Part shown: positions 1 through 6,990 of the stretch, in pieces
Layout of the letters: each line of letters opens with the position of its first letter
Position numbering within the stretch: position 1 is the first letter of the stretch
IMG/VR virus record: IMGVR_UViG_3300011261_000105
Coordinates: 1 to 25,992 of that record
Strand: one strand, 5' to 3'
DNA: 25,992 nucleotides
From: a virus
Position numbers and translations under genes: made by a program
The notes under the pieces: generated by a model
What the model was told of the DNA's origin: nothing
Seen by the model: only the letters and a program-made list of their open reading frames with translations
Database searches by the model: none

Positions 1-87
1 AACAACGAAATTTGCAACGGATGTACCGTTTTCATTATTCGTTGATACGTCTCGCCCTAGATTTCCATTAAAACTAAATACGTTCAT
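1..87 (-). CDS. ssb: single-stranded DNA-binding protein, N-terminal part (cut by window edge)
   Basis: Only the first 29 codons are present; the rest lies beyond base 1. The protein opens MNVFSFNGNLGRDV and continues NGTSVANFVV, the first strands of the SSB OB-fold (a short hydrophobic strand, then G-x-L-G-x-D and a later V-A-x-F). The ATG at 87 has a good ribosome site (AAGGTGG) upstream. SSB coats single-stranded DNA during replication and recombination, and it sits directly downstream of the RecT-like gene in the same leftward operon, the usual pairing in phage recombination modules. Family assignment is confident despite the truncation. Confidence 0.85.
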   Translation of the reverse strand, partial: MNVFSFNGNLGRDVSTNNENGTSVANFVV

Positions 88-132
88 TTATCCACCTTAT
101 TGGTTAATGTTTACAACAACGCATAACGCGCA

Positions 133-1011
133 TCAAATATCTTTCTTATTCCCAGCTTTTGGCGCTTCACCAATAGCCTCGTTTAGTTTTTCAACTGACT
201 GCGGTTTTTCATCTTTCGATAAATCGCTAAAATACTGGCTAGCTTTGAAATCTCCTGATTTGATGCTGTTAAATACGCCTGTTAAATCGACTAACTCATC
301 CAAGTCAATCAAATCAACCTCATGACCTACGTATTTTGCGATCATTTCAGGCGTTACGTTAAACTTACCAAACGCCGCGATCATCTTGCGCACTCGATCA
401 CCAATAGGCTCGTCACTCTGACCTGCTAACGTCTGTTTTACAGCATTCACAGCATCTTCAACGATGTAATCAGGAATTGCGGCTAGCATTGTAGCACGTT
501 GTCGGCGGCTACCGTTATTCGCTGTTAGCTCGTAAATGTCGCGTTGGTCATTGAGTTTAGTGGTTTTTCCACGAGCTTTACGTTCATGTTTGACAGCGAA
601 GTTTTTCACAAACATAGTGTTAGTTTCGTAATCCCATGTGTACGCCATCATCTCAGATTCACCGTCTCGCTGGGAAAGTTCTTTCAGTCCAGTCTCTACA
701 TTAGTCCATGCACGAACTAACATCTCAGCCATACGGATAGACGGGCCTGATACTTGCTGACCTCCTTTTGGATAAGAATACAATGCAGTATTAGCAAACG
801 ATAGTCGGCTACATGCCTGCATAATTTTACTATACGCAAGGTTTTCATCTCGTGGAAACTGTTTTGCAACTTGCAGCTTTCCTAGTGCTTCAGCAACAGC
901 GCGAGACTGTTCTGTAAGCGCTGTACCAGCGTTTACCGTAGTGCCTTGCTGAGTATTAGCATGGCTAGGCATTGGCGGCTGTGGCGATTGATATTGGTTT
1001 AAATATTGCAT
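133..1011 (-). CDS. RecT-like phage recombination / strand-annealing protein
   Basis: A 292-residue cytoplasmic protein with a low-complexity Q/P-rich start (about 1-30), a conserved core (about 40-210) with the stretches QFPRDENLAYSKIMQACSRL, SGPSIRMAEMLVRAW and GSRRQRATMLAAIPDYIVED, and a charged tail ending GNKKDI. This is a widespread phage family found next to exonuclease and ssb genes, and I infer single-strand annealing from that context. It is not the textbook RecT sequence, so the function is less sure than the family. The start at 1011 follows a strong AGGAGA site and overlaps the preceding DUF551 gene by 13 bp, suggesting translational coupling. It ends in TGA just before the ssb ribosome site. 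Confidence 0.65.
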   Translation of the reverse strand: MQYLNQYQSPQPPMPSHANTQQGTTVNAGTALTEQSRAVAEALGKLQVAKQFPRDENLAYSKIMQACSRLSFANTALYSYPKGGQQVSGPSIRMAEMLVRAWTNVETGLKELSQRDGESEMMAYTWDYETNTMFVKNFAVKHERKARGKTTKLNDQRDIYELTANNGSRRQRATMLAAIPDYIVEDAVNAVKQTLAGQSDEPIGDRVRKMIAAFGKFNVTPEMIAKYVGHEVDLIDLDELVDLTGVFNSIKSGDFKASQYFSDLSKDEKPQSVEKLNEAIGEAPKAGNKKDI

Positions 1012-1196
1012 GGTGTCTCCTGTTGTGTTGTTGGTGGCGTTAGTTTAGCCCACTCTGTGTACTCGCCGCAATGATTAATTACCATGAATGCAGGCATAAC
1101 CCTGTATTCTATTGATTTATTGTTTGGAGTGTAAACAAGTATTCGTTCATCGCTGTTATCTGGTGTTTTATCTTTTAAACTAATCCATTCTATCAT
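999..1196 (-). CDS. DUF551-family small protein
   Basis: A 65-residue protein. The pattern is typical of DUF551: EWISLKDKTPDN near the start, a central ILVYTPNN strand, and EYTEWAKLTPPT near the end (W-x-x-x-x-x-x-P-P, VLVY, TEWxxLxxPP). DUF551 proteins are common in phage early operons and have no established biochemical role. The ATG at 1196 has a GGAG site. The end overlaps the start of the RecT-like gene. A second protein with the same general pattern is found at 6526-6720 inside the first cassette-like unit. Confidence 0.7.
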   Translation of the reverse strand: MIEWISLKDKTPDNSDERILVYTPNNKSIEYRVMPAFMVINHCGEYTEWAKLTPPTTQQETPCNI

Positions 1197-1229
1197 TGGT
1201 ATTTCTCCGTTTTACATCGTATTTTCTAA

Positions 1230-1451
1230 TCAAGTCCAGCTAAACGCTATTTTAACCAAGTCGGTTATCTGATTTTCAAAGTAAGTGTTTTCGTAACCCT
1301 CTTCACCACCGTACAAAGGAACCTCAAATAATAAATACATTCCGTTACATTTGTAACAAACCGCCCCACCTTCTTGGAACATATTAAAATAACAATGCTC
1401 CCCATCTTTAAGACCTTCTATTTTTTCTATTGCTTGCTTTTCTGATTCCAT
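1230..1451 (-). CDS. hypothetical phage protein (73 aa)
   Basis: Unrecognised. The frame is open further upstream, but the ATG at 1451 is preferred: it is preceded by AAGGTAATC and gives a normal start, MESEKQAIEKIEGL. The protein is acidic, with a central pair of cysteines (AVCYKCNG) and a hydrophobic MYLLFEVPLYGG segment that reads like buried beta structure rather than a membrane span. It lies between two other small genes of the leftward recombination operon with short spacing and is probably co-transcribed with them. Confidence 0.55.
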   Translation of the reverse strand: MESEKQAIEKIEGLKDGEHCYFNMFQEGGAVCYKCNGMYLLFEVPLYGGEEGYENTYFENQITDLVKIAFSWT

Positions 1452-1473
1452 AATGATTACCTTTTTGTTGACA

Positions 1474-1707
1474 TCAATAATATGGTTGTCCGTCAGTAAA
1501 ACCACGAAAGTCAATACCAAAATAGTTATTAAAATGTTTAACTATATTCTCTTTGTCTGGCTCACTAAGGCAGTCAATAATTGCGTTAACGACTTGGCTA
1601 TATAAAACATAATCGCCTTTATCGTCACGAACTAAACTCTCAGGATTATCAGGCCAAAGCCAAGTAACTAACCTTGCTTTAAATCTTAGCATTGTTATAT
1701 TATCCAC
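1474..1707 (-). CDS. hypothetical phage protein (77 aa, GTG start)
   Basis: Unrecognised. The protein contains an RLVTWLWPDNPE segment followed by a predicted helix (SQVVNAIIDCLSEPDKENIV) and an aromatic C-terminus. A GTG at 1707 and an ATG at 1692 are both possible starts; the GTG start overlaps the 3' end of the exonuclease gene by 13 bp. The tight overlap and the shared strand suggest it belongs to the recombination operon. I see no motif that gives a function. Confidence 0.5.
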   Translation of the reverse strand: MDNITMLRFKARLVTWLWPDNPESLVRDDKGDYVLYSQVVNAIIDCLSEPDKENIVKHFNNYFGIDFRGFTDGQPYY

Positions 1708-2843
1708 ATCAAATCAACCCACGGCCCATAATTTGCCCATGCCGGAATAGATAATTCCTTTGCGCATGGTTCATATGCTGTATTGTACTTGCTTGATTCG
1801 TGTTCTGCAACCTTTTGTTTTGCATAAGCGCGTTTTTTTCGTCCCATTTCCATGAATTCTTCATCTGGAATGAATACGTTTACTGCATATGGCGCTTCGG
1901 TTTCAATTGCAATGAATGGGAATGAAATTATCTCATCTCCTGCATCATTTGCCACTTGCTCATAGTGCGCAGCTTGTAAATCATAATGCAAACGGCTTGC
2001 TTGTTTAATAAAACCCTCCTCGCTTGCATCATTCGTTGATTTTAAATCAAGACCAATGTACTTATCAATAGCCTTAAATCTAGCATCAAATCGACATTTG
2101 TCATTTTCAGTAAATACACTAACCTCAGTTTCTAAAACGTCAGGCGTGATGAATGCGTAGTATAACCACTGCATAATAGCGCCATTATCATTTGCTTTTT
2201 CATATTCAGCACATGCTTTCAAATGCTCGATCAATGATTTATACATATCATCGTATTTTTTATATTCTTCATACGGTAGCACTTTAAAGCCGCTACCTAC
2301 GCTCTCAGCGTGCGCACGCACTAACGCAGGAAAGTATTCGCCATTCCATCCAGCGTCTCGCATACGCTCGTACAAATCAATAGAGCTACCACTCAGTGCA
2401 ATAATGCCACGGTTCGGCTGTTCGTTGATGTGTTTGATCTGATTTTTAATATCTGTAGCTGATAAACATGATACATCGACACCTGATAAATGGTCTGGGT
2501 CGTCCCTGCCTAGCTCAGCGAGTAATGCGTCTTTTGATCCTGTTGTTTTTAATTTCGGCTTTCGTGACTCATTGAATTTCTTTGCTTCTGCCTTCAAATA
2601 TTCAGCCGTAAAGATAGCATCCGGATAATCTTCAGGATTTAGACCCTGAATATATGTGCGCTCGAATACATCGCGCTCAAGAATAAATTCATGCACGCGA
2701 AGCCCAGTTTCCATTGCTTTAGTTTTCTTGCGCGGTGTCAAAGCGTGCTTAACTGATTTTAAGCACGACTTGAGAAAGGATGCAGAATGACCTTGTTTCG
2801 CTCGGTATTCTTCGTTTGATAGTCCGTGTATGATGTTAGTCAT
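1695..2843 (-). CDS. RecE-like exonuclease, PD-(D/E)XK fold
   Basis: A 382-residue protein matching phage RecE/exodeoxyribonuclease VIII C-terminal domains. Visible motifs: G-x-x-x-H in GLRVHEFIL (His about 51), an acidic residue in LETEVSV (about 240), the metal-binding Asp in KCRFDARF (about 253), D-x-K in IGLDLKST (about 266-268) and Q-x-x-x-Y in QAAHY (about 290-294). These are the catalytic elements of a 5'-3' double-strand exonuclease that leaves 3' overhangs for an annealing partner, here the RecT-like protein downstream. The ATG at 2843 was chosen for its GGAGG site; 14 further codons lie upstream without one. It overlaps the upstream gene by 8 bp. Confidence 0.88.
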   Translation of the reverse strand: MTNIIHGLSNEEYRAKQGHSASFLKSCLKSVKHALTPRKKTKAMETGLRVHEFILERDVFERTYIQGLNPEDYPDAIFTAEYLKAEAKKFNESRKPKLKTTGSKDALLAELGRDDPDHLSGVDVSCLSATDIKNQIKHINEQPNRGIIALSGSSIDLYERMRDAGWNGEYFPALVRAHAESVGSGFKVLPYEEYKKYDDMYKSLIEHLKACAEYEKANDNGAIMQWLYYAFITPDVLETEVSVFTENDKCRFDARFKAIDKYIGLDLKSTNDASEEGFIKQASRLHYDLQAAHYEQVANDAGDEIISFPFIAIETEAPYAVNVFIPDEEFMEMGRKKRAYAKQKVAEHESSKYNTAYEPCAKELSIPAWANYGPWVDLMWII

Positions 2844-3279
2844 TTTTACTACCTCCGAACAATCGAGCCATAACCATTTCTTCAATCTTGTAATTTATAT
2901 CAATTTCAAAATCAGATGGCAAATTCATATTGTCAATAACACTATCAAGCTTTGATTCTATCTTGTGTTTATTTTCTTCCACGATATACTTTAGTAAGTG
3001 GTAATTACTATTTCCATCTCTACCCCATGCATCAGGTTTTTGGAAAAAGGTAAACGATGATAGACCGTCAATAATTTCAATAGTTTTTTTGGCTAGTTTT
3101 TCTTTAACATCTTCGTTGTCAATTTCGCACATCTTACTAACACAATCAAATGCTGCATTTGAGAATATACGTTCTGCGTCATCCTTGAATTTAGAGATAC
3201 ACATAGAGCAGAATGCGTCCTCTGCTATACGCTTTTTTTCATCTTCTGTTAAATAGTCTTCCATATTGAAATTATTCAT
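2836..3279 (-). CDS. hypothetical phage protein (147 aa)
   Basis: Unrecognised. An acidic, largely alpha-helical protein. Features are two cysteines early on (FCSMCISKF), a central aromatic patch (SSFTFFQKPDAWGRDG) and a lysine-rich region before IDNMNLP. No transmembrane segment. Its stop codon lies inside the start region of the exonuclease gene, so the two are very probably translationally coupled. Its position immediately before the exonuclease suggests a recombination accessory role, which is inference only. Confidence 0.55.
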   Translation of the reverse strand: MNNFNMEDYLTEDEKKRIAEDAFCSMCISKFKDDAERIFSNAAFDCVSKMCEIDNEDVKEKLAKKTIEIIDGLSSFTFFQKPDAWGRDGNSNYHLLKYIVEENKHKIESKLDSVIDNMNLPSDFEIDINYKIEEMVMARLFGGSKND

Positions 3280-3284
3280 ATCAC

Positions 3285-3434
3285 TTATCCTTCTATACTC
3301 GCCAGCAACCGCTTAGCGTTTAAAATTTCATAGCAGTCTACTGTATCATTAGATTCTGCAAGTTTCAATAAATCCTTTAGCGCCCATATTAATTGTTCTC
3401 GTTCAGTCCGTGTTTTGCATTTGCATTGTTTCAT
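3285..3434 (-). CDS. hypothetical small phage protein (49 aa)
   Basis: An uncatalogued short ORF beginning MKQCKCKTRTEREQL and ending LNAKRLLASIEG. It has a very strong ribosome site (GGGAGG, 7 bases before the ATG at 3434) and ends 5 bp before the next gene at 3279, which together make it credible. The two early cysteines and the helical body are the only visible features. It is the first gene after the promoter at 3464-3492. Confidence 0.6.
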   Translation of the reverse strand: MKQCKCKTRTEREQLIWALKDLLKLAESNDTVDCYEILNAKRLLASIEG

Positions 3435-3463
3435 GTTGCCTCCCGTTCCAGTTTATGCGTAAC

Positions 3464-3492
3464 ACTATACGGTAATAAATATATAGTTACAA
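3464..3492 (-). promoter_or_regulatory. leftward sigma70 promoter for the recombination operon
   Basis: Read on the minus strand, TTGTAA and TATAGT are separated by exactly 17 bp, 30 bp ahead of the strong ribosome site of the gene starting at 3434. The -35 hexamer is embedded in the perfect inverted repeat at 3489-3508, so a dimeric repressor bound there would block RNA polymerase. Confidence 0.6.
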
Positions 3493-3508
3493 CTATTTCT
3501 GTAGTTGT
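3489..3508. promoter_or_regulatory. operator-like inverted repeat
   Basis: ACAACTA, six bases, then TAGTTGT form a perfect 7-bp dyad overlapping the -35 box of the leftward promoter at 3464-3492. Spacing and position are those of a repressor operator. There is no U-tract after it in the direction of the upstream gene, so it is a poorer terminator candidate. The cognate repressor is not in the window. Confidence 0.5.
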
Positions 3509-3512
3509 TTAG

Positions 3513-3695
3513 TTATGTTTTGTTGTATATGTATCTAGCAGACGTTGTTAAAACAACCGTAAAAAACAAAAACCTAATTCCACAACTAAGCCTTTGGTGC
3601 CAATATTTACCATTGCTGTTGTTTGGACGCCAAAAACAACTAATCTTGTTTGGATAATGGACTTCTACAGACAACCGATTAATTTTAAATCTCAT
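3513..3695 (-). CDS. hypothetical small phage protein (60 aa)
   Basis: Unrecognised. A basic protein beginning MRFKINRLSVEVHYP, with an NGKYWHQRLSCGI segment and a hydrophobic LFFTVVL patch near the end. The ATG at 3695 has an AGGA site about 8 bases upstream and follows the preceding gene by about 24 bp. Small size and no known motif keep confidence moderate, but strand, ribosome site and spacing fit the leftward early operon. Confidence 0.45.
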   Translation of the reverse strand: MRFKINRLSVEVHYPNKISCFWRPNNSNGKYWHQRLSCGIRFLFFTVVLTTSARYIYNKT

Positions 3696-3719
3696 AATAA
3701 ATCCTATATATCACCATTA

Positions 3720-3938
3720 CTACTCACATATTCCATAAGGTTTGCCGTTCGTACTTCTGTACTCTTTAATAACTTTTTCAACATCGGCGCTAGGACTTAT
3801 GGAAAAATCAGTACCGTTAAAGTTAAAGCTTACAAAAGAAACCTGCCATAGATTGGCTTTTTGTTTAGCTTCTGTGACTGCTTCACTTATATCTGTCCCT
3901 GCTAAAAATTCCACTTTAATTTCAATATTGCTTTTCAT
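3720..3938 (-). CDS. hypothetical small phage early protein (72 aa)
   Basis: Unrecognised. It begins MKSNIEIKVEFLAGTDI and has an alternating strand-helix-strand pattern (IEIKVEFLAG, then EAVTEAKQKANLW, then VSFVSFNFNG), suggesting a small alpha/beta protein. The start at 3938 has a very strong site (GGGAGG). It is the first gene after the best leftward promoter (3978-4006), so it is probably made very early. Confidence 0.6.
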   Translation of the reverse strand: MKSNIEIKVEFLAGTDISEAVTEAKQKANLWQVSFVSFNFNGTDFSISPSADVEKVIKEYRSTNGKPYGICE

Positions 3939-3977
3939 GTATTACACCTCCCGTTCAATACCGTTATCATCCAACAC

Positions 3978-4006
3978 ACAATACCACCCAACTAAAACCA
4001 TGTCAA
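3978..4006 (-). promoter_or_regulatory. strong leftward sigma70 promoter
   Basis: On the minus strand a consensus TTGACA (4006-4001) and TATTGT (3983-3978) are separated by 17 bp. Transcription would start about 30 bp before the GGGAGG site of the gene at 3938. This is the best promoter match seen and is a good candidate for the main early leftward promoter. Confidence 0.7.
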
Positions 4007-4016
4007 CCGTTACCAC

Positions 4017-4056
4017 TCTAACAAACTAAATCAATCATGTCATACCAAATGTTAGA
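4017..4056. promoter_or_regulatory. widely spaced inverted repeat upstream of leftward promoter
   Basis: TCTAACA at 4017-4023 and its exact complement TGTTAGA at 4050-4056 are 33 bp apart start to start, roughly three helical turns, just upstream of the -35 box of the promoter at 3978-4006. Such a layout fits cooperative binding of a regulator to two half sites. Seven-base arms can occur by chance. Confidence 0.3.
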
Positions 4057-4213
4057 CCATCAAACTCAGCAGCTATGCGGCCTGTAGAGGGGAGACTAAC
4101 ATTATTACATACTATTTTAAAATAAATATATATAATAATAAGTATCCTTATCTATATATATCTATCATATTTATATATATGTCTCATGCGACAAATAGCG
4201 TAAATTTGTAAAT

Positions 4214-4225
4214 GTAAGTACTTAC
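4214..4225. promoter_or_regulatory. 12-bp perfect palindrome
   Basis: GTAAGTACTTAC reads the same on both strands. It lies between the AT-rich tract and the rightward promoter, where an operator or replication protein site could be. Confidence 0.35.
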
Positions 4226-4311
4226 TATCGTATGTATGTATTGTTGTTTCTGGTTTTTTAACTATTACATTATGTATAACATGCGTCTTAACGCTCGTTG
4301 AAATACTACGG

Positions 4312-4340
4312 TTGCGTATTAATTTCGGTCGTGGTAGGAT
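4312..4340 (+). promoter_or_regulatory. rightward promoter candidate
   Basis: TTGCGT and TAGGAT are separated by 17 bp and lie about 70 bp before the first rightward gene. The hexamers are only moderate matches, so activation or regulation at the nearby palindromes is plausible. Confidence 0.45.
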
Positions 4341-4376
4341 GGATTATATGCAAACCTAACCGAAAAACAGTTGATA

Positions 4377-4390
4377 TCATTAGCTAATGA
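4377..4390. promoter_or_regulatory. 14-bp perfect palindrome in the rightward leader
   Basis: TCATTAGCTAATGA lies between the rightward promoter and the start at 4414. It could be an operator acting on elongation or initiation of the rightward transcript. Confidence 0.35.
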
Positions 4391-4413
4391 GTTGATGTGT
4401 GTGGAGTGGAGAT

Positions 4414-4635
4414 ATGAGCGATTTATTAAACTGCCCCTTTTGTGGGTGCAAACCCGCGCTAAAGGTAAGAAACAATGTTATTGTTAGCGGTGAGAAATTG
4501 GCACTTGTTGCTAGCGTTGAATGTATTGCGTGCGGAGCTGAAGGTCCGTTAAAAGGATGTAGTAGCGAAAGATATAGATATATCGACCAATTACCTAACG
4601 ACGCTATTCGTGCGTGGAATTCAAGATCAATTTAA
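4414..4635 (+). CDS. Lar-family (restriction alleviation-like) zinc-ribbon protein
   Basis: A 73-residue protein beginning MSDLLNCPFCGCKPAL with a second pair CIACGAEGP and a C-terminal AIRAWNSR. C-P-F-C-G near the start, a later C-x-x-C-G-A-x-G-P and a final A-W-N-R are the hallmarks of the Lar-like family in phages and Rac-type prophages, whose founding member eases host type I restriction. That activity is not established for every relative. The ATG at 4414 follows a GGAG site; a longer frame exists but lacks one. It is the first gene of the rightward operon. Confidence 0.75.
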   Translation: MSDLLNCPFCGCKPALKVRNNVIVSGEKLALVASVECIACGAEGPLKGCSSERYRYIDQLPNDAIRAWNSRSI

Positions 4636-4659
4636 TATCGTATGGAGTGTCGTGTCAGT

Positions 4660-6423
4660 ATGACAACACCAAAGCTAAGAACATATCAAGAAAACCTGAA
4701 AGACGGTATTTACGAATCCATAAAAAAACAGCATAAAGGTATCGTTGCTGTTAGCCCTACTGGTTCGGGAAAGTCAAAAACTATGGGTTCCATGTGCTGT
4801 GATTTTATCGGTAATGGAAAACAAGTTGTATTTGTTGTGCATCGCCAAGAGCTGGTTAAACAGCTCTCAATCATGCTAGGAGAATATCAGCTACCTCATC
4901 AAATCATAGCGGCCAAACATACGATTAACGAATCAAAAATGGAGCATTTCCAGAACTTCGGACAATCGTATTTAAACCCGTTTGCTGATAATATTTATGT
5001 GTGCTCGGTTCAAACGCTTGCGTCAATGATTAAGAAAAATAACTGTACGTTAAAACCTGACGTTATATTCTTTGATGAAGGCCACCACGTAAGCGAGGGA
5101 TCGCTTTGGGGCGTAGTTCGTGAAGCGTTCGACAAATCTATAGCGTTGAAGTTTACTGCGTCACCTGAGCGATTAGATGGAAAGGGTTTAGGCGTTGGTC
5201 ATGGAGGGTATGCAACTGATATTGTAGTTGGCCCTTATGTCGATGATTTAATAGACGGCGGATATTTATCTGACTATATTGCTATTGTTCCTAGTGAACC
5301 GATAAACGTAACTGGATTAAGAGAAAGCAAAACCGGAGGAATGGCAGCGAAAGCGGCTAATGAGTTTTTTCAATCGAAAGGCGAGAAAGTTTGTGCTGAT
5401 TTACTGAAGCACTATTCTAAACATACGCCTCATAAACCAATGGTAGCCTATGCTGTAAATGTTAAAGCATCCGAGGGCATGGCCGATCAGTTCCGTAGTG
5501 CTGGATTTAATGCGGTAGCGATTAATGGCAACACTAAACAGTCTATTCGCAACAAGGCGCTTAAGGGTCTTGAAAACGGCGATATTGAAGTCGTATGTAA
5601 CGCTGATTTAATATCTGAGGGGTTTGACGTTCCAAACCTTGCGGCGGTCGGGTTGTGCCGACCAACCCAAAGCCTTGGATTGCACATTCAGCAAGTTGGA
5701 CGCCCTCTAAGGCCCCATGCTAGCAAAAAAGCCGCTTACATATACGATTGCGTAGGAAACATACAAAACCTTGAGCACTTCCCCTGTACGCGCCGTGAGT
5801 GGAGTTTAGAGGGCAAGAAAGGTCGCAAGAAAGAAGGCGACAAACACACCGAGAAAATCCGCAAATGCCCGTCATGTTTTGCAGAGTTCAGATATAAAAC
5901 CGTCCGTGACGCTTGCCCGTCATGCGGATATGTAACAACGCCAGAGGAAAATCAGTTATTCATTAAAGAAATTGAAATGAAGCAGATCACGCCTGAAGAG
6001 CTAAAGGAAATGCGTGATCTGCAAAGGGCAGAAACAAAACAAGCGCAGAATGCAGGCATTAGGAATGCTAAAACAGATCAAGAACTTGTACTGCTGGATA
6101 AAAAACTAGGTTTAAAACGTGGCGCTAGTGCGCATAAGCAGCGTGCAATAGAAGAAAAGAAAAAAGCTATGTCTCGATTAAATACTGCGATAAACTACTA
6201 TAAACAAAACGTGGCATGGGGAAGCCCTGAAGTGTTCGACCGTATTATGAATGACGTGTTCGAGGTTAGCGAGAAAGACGCTAGGAAATATGGCGCTGTT
6301 CGTGCTAACAGGTTGTGCGATACAATGCGTGAGTTTTTGGAGTTGCGAAACAGTCAGATTGAAGAACCGTATAGCTCGATTAACTATAAAATGAGTATGT
6401 TTAATGATATTGGTGGGTTTTAG
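4660..6423 (+). CDS. superfamily 2 DEAD/DEAH-type helicase with zinc ribbon
   Basis: A 587-residue phage helicase related to type III restriction/RadD-like enzymes. It starts MTTPKLRTYQ (Q-motif-like), then Walker A SPTGSGKSK (about 32-40), DEGH (139-142), motif III TASPERLDGKG (166-176), a helicase C domain with ISEGFDVPN (318-326) and QQVGRPLRP (344-352), and two CPSC pairs (403-406, 419-422) forming a zinc ribbon before a charged coiled-coil-like tail. It should use ATP to move on or remodel DNA. An in-frame ATG at 4642 exists, but a GGAGTG site favours 4660. The C-terminal domain may bind partners or DNA. Confidence 0.85.
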   Translation: MTTPKLRTYQENLKDGIYESIKKQHKGIVAVSPTGSGKSKTMGSMCCDFIGNGKQVVFVVHRQELVKQLSIMLGEYQLPHQIIAAKHTINESKMEHFQNFGQSYLNPFADNIYVCSVQTLASMIKKNNCTLKPDVIFFDEGHHVSEGSLWGVVREAFDKSIALKFTASPERLDGKGLGVGHGGYATDIVVGPYVDDLIDGGYLSDYIAIVPSEPINVTGLRESKTGGMAAKAANEFFQSKGEKVCADLLKHYSKHTPHKPMVAYAVNVKASEGMADQFRSAGFNAVAINGNTKQSIRNKALKGLENGDIEVVCNADLISEGFDVPNLAAVGLCRPTQSLGLHIQQVGRPLRPHASKKAAYIYDCVGNIQNLEHFPCTRREWSLEGKKGRKKEGDKHTEKIRKCPSCFAEFRYKTVRDACPSCGYVTTPEENQLFIKEIEMKQITPEELKEMRDLQRAETKQAQNAGIRNAKTDQELVLLDKKLGLKRGASAHKQRAIEEKKKAMSRLNTAINYYKQNVAWGSPEVFDRIMNDVFEVSEKDARKYGAVRANRLCDTMREFLELRNSQIEEPYSSINYKMSMFNDIGGF

Positions 6424-6452
6424 TTGATATTTTTTATTTAGTATGGTAATGT
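6424..6452 (+). promoter_or_regulatory. promoter candidate ahead of first cassette-like unit
   Basis: TTGATA and TAATGT with 17 bp between them begin immediately after the helicase stop codon. The element is very similar to the one at 10151-10179 ahead of the main cassette array, so both cassette regions may have a dedicated upstream promoter. Confidence 0.45.
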
Positions 6453-6472
6453 TTACGTCATAGGTAAATACA

Positions 6473-6508
6473 TATAACAACGAGCAGTCGGATGATTGCT
6501 TTGTTATA
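6473..6508 (+). other. short attC-like inverted repeat
   Basis: TATAACAA (6473-6480) and TTGTTATA (6501-6508) are perfect complements around an inner hairpin (AGCA/TGCT and TC/GA with one mismatch). At 36 bp it is shorter than known attC sites, but its right half (6486-6509) is nearly the same as the lone right half site at 10702-10725. An 11-bp direct repeat, CATAGGTAAAT, lies on both sides (6459-6469 and 6512-6522); the second copy supplies the ribosome site of the next gene. Confidence 0.5.
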
Positions 6509-6525
6509 AACCATAGGTAAATTTT

Positions 6526-6720
6526 ATGAAATGGATAGACTCAGAAGAGGAAATTAAACCACTTGTTGGACGTATAGTTCTTGCTTATTGTCCTAAGTGG
6601 TGTGATAGCGGATACCAAGTGTGCTATTTGGATGGCAAGGTATTTAGATACGACGAACAACCTAATGATGAATTTCATTCTTATGTGAATGAGTGGTCGA
6701 TATTTTTAGATGCTTACTAG
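6526..6720 (+). CDS. DUF551-like small protein in cassette-like unit
   Basis: A 64-residue acidic protein with KWIDSEEEIKPLVGRIVLAY near the start and VNEWSIFLDAY at the end, resembling the W...P..G..VL...V..W pattern of DUF551 proteins. The ATG at 6526 follows AGGTAAA. It lies between the short attC-like repeat (6473-6508) and a full attC-like site (6725-6791), so it reads as a gene cassette. Its relative at 999-1196 is in the phage leftward operon, which suggests cassette genes and phage genes come from the same pool. Function unknown. Confidence 0.55.
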   Translation: MKWIDSEEEIKPLVGRIVLAYCPKWCDSGYQVCYLDGKVFRYDEQPNDEFHSYVNEWSIFLDAY

Positions 6721-6724
6721 GCTT

Positions 6725-6791
6725 ATAACCCTAAGTTAATTAGCAGGAATGAGCTCAGCGTATGACTGTCGAATTGAACGCGTTGTTATAT
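6725..6791 (+). other. attC-like recombination site
   Basis: It starts ATAAC (6725-6729) five bases after a stop codon and ends GTTATAT (6785-6791). Inner arms GTT-AATT-x-G-CAG (about 6735-6746) and CTG-x-C-x-AATT-x-AAC (about 6766-6779) pair with single bases bulging from the right arm, the pattern seen in integron attC sites. The start codon of the next ORF (6762) lies inside it. Confidence 0.65.
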
Positions 6792-6980
6792 GGCGATTTT
6801 ACACCTAGTCAGCGAGATATAGATTTGTATGAACGTCTGGAATTGTATTACCGGCAAACGACAGACGAAATGGATAACAGGAAGGCTATGAGCTACTGGA
6901 AGGAGTTTAAGAGATGGTGTGCGGATCGTGGATACACACAAGAAGAGATTAACCGAGCTAAACGCAATGTGCGAATTTAG
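6762..6980 (+). CDS. hypothetical cassette-like protein (72 aa)
   Basis: Unrecognised. The first residues, MTVELNALLYG, are encoded by the right half of the attC-like site, and the distinctive body follows: DFTPSQRDIDLYERLELYY then a helical, charged C-terminus with FKRWCADRGYTQEEI. No strong ribosome site is seen, and no later ATG keeps the body intact, so an attC-encoded start is plausible. The frame ends TAG directly before CCATATAAC, a lone attC left half. Function unknown. Confidence 0.5.
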   Translation: MTVELNALLYGDFTPSQRDIDLYERLELYYRQTTDEMDNRKAMSYWKEFKRWCADRGYTQEEINRAKRNVRI

Positions 6981-6990
6981 CCATATAACA
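6981..6990 (+). other. lone attC left-half remnant
   Basis: CCATATAACA follows the stop codon of the preceding ORF exactly as at 11540 and 12791, where complete sites follow. Here no matching GTTAT right half occurs within the next 150 bases. It may mark the broken right edge of the first cassette-like unit. Confidence 0.35.

Larger units (their letters stand above)
3939..4413. other. divergent control region, no gene
   Basis: This stretch of about 475 bp between the leftward and rightward operons holds no convincing gene. It contains the leftward promoter (3978-4006), an inverted repeat (4017-4056), a strongly AT-rich tract with repeated TATATA elements (about 4110-4190), a 12-bp palindrome (4214-4225), a rightward promoter (4312-4340) and a 14-bp palindrome (4377-4390). 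The AT-rich tract could be an unwinding element of a replication origin. No clear iteron set was found, so an origin is only a possibility. Confidence 0.6.

Noticed and set aside
3594-4029. Two rightward ORFs (3594-3851 and 3742-4029) as genes
   Set aside because: They lie opposite leftward genes with strong ribosome sites and over the leftward promoter, and their own starts lack ribosome sites.
4110-4190. Firm call of a replication origin in the AT-rich tract
   Set aside because: AT-richness alone is not enough. No iterons, DnaA boxes or conserved initiator sites were identified.
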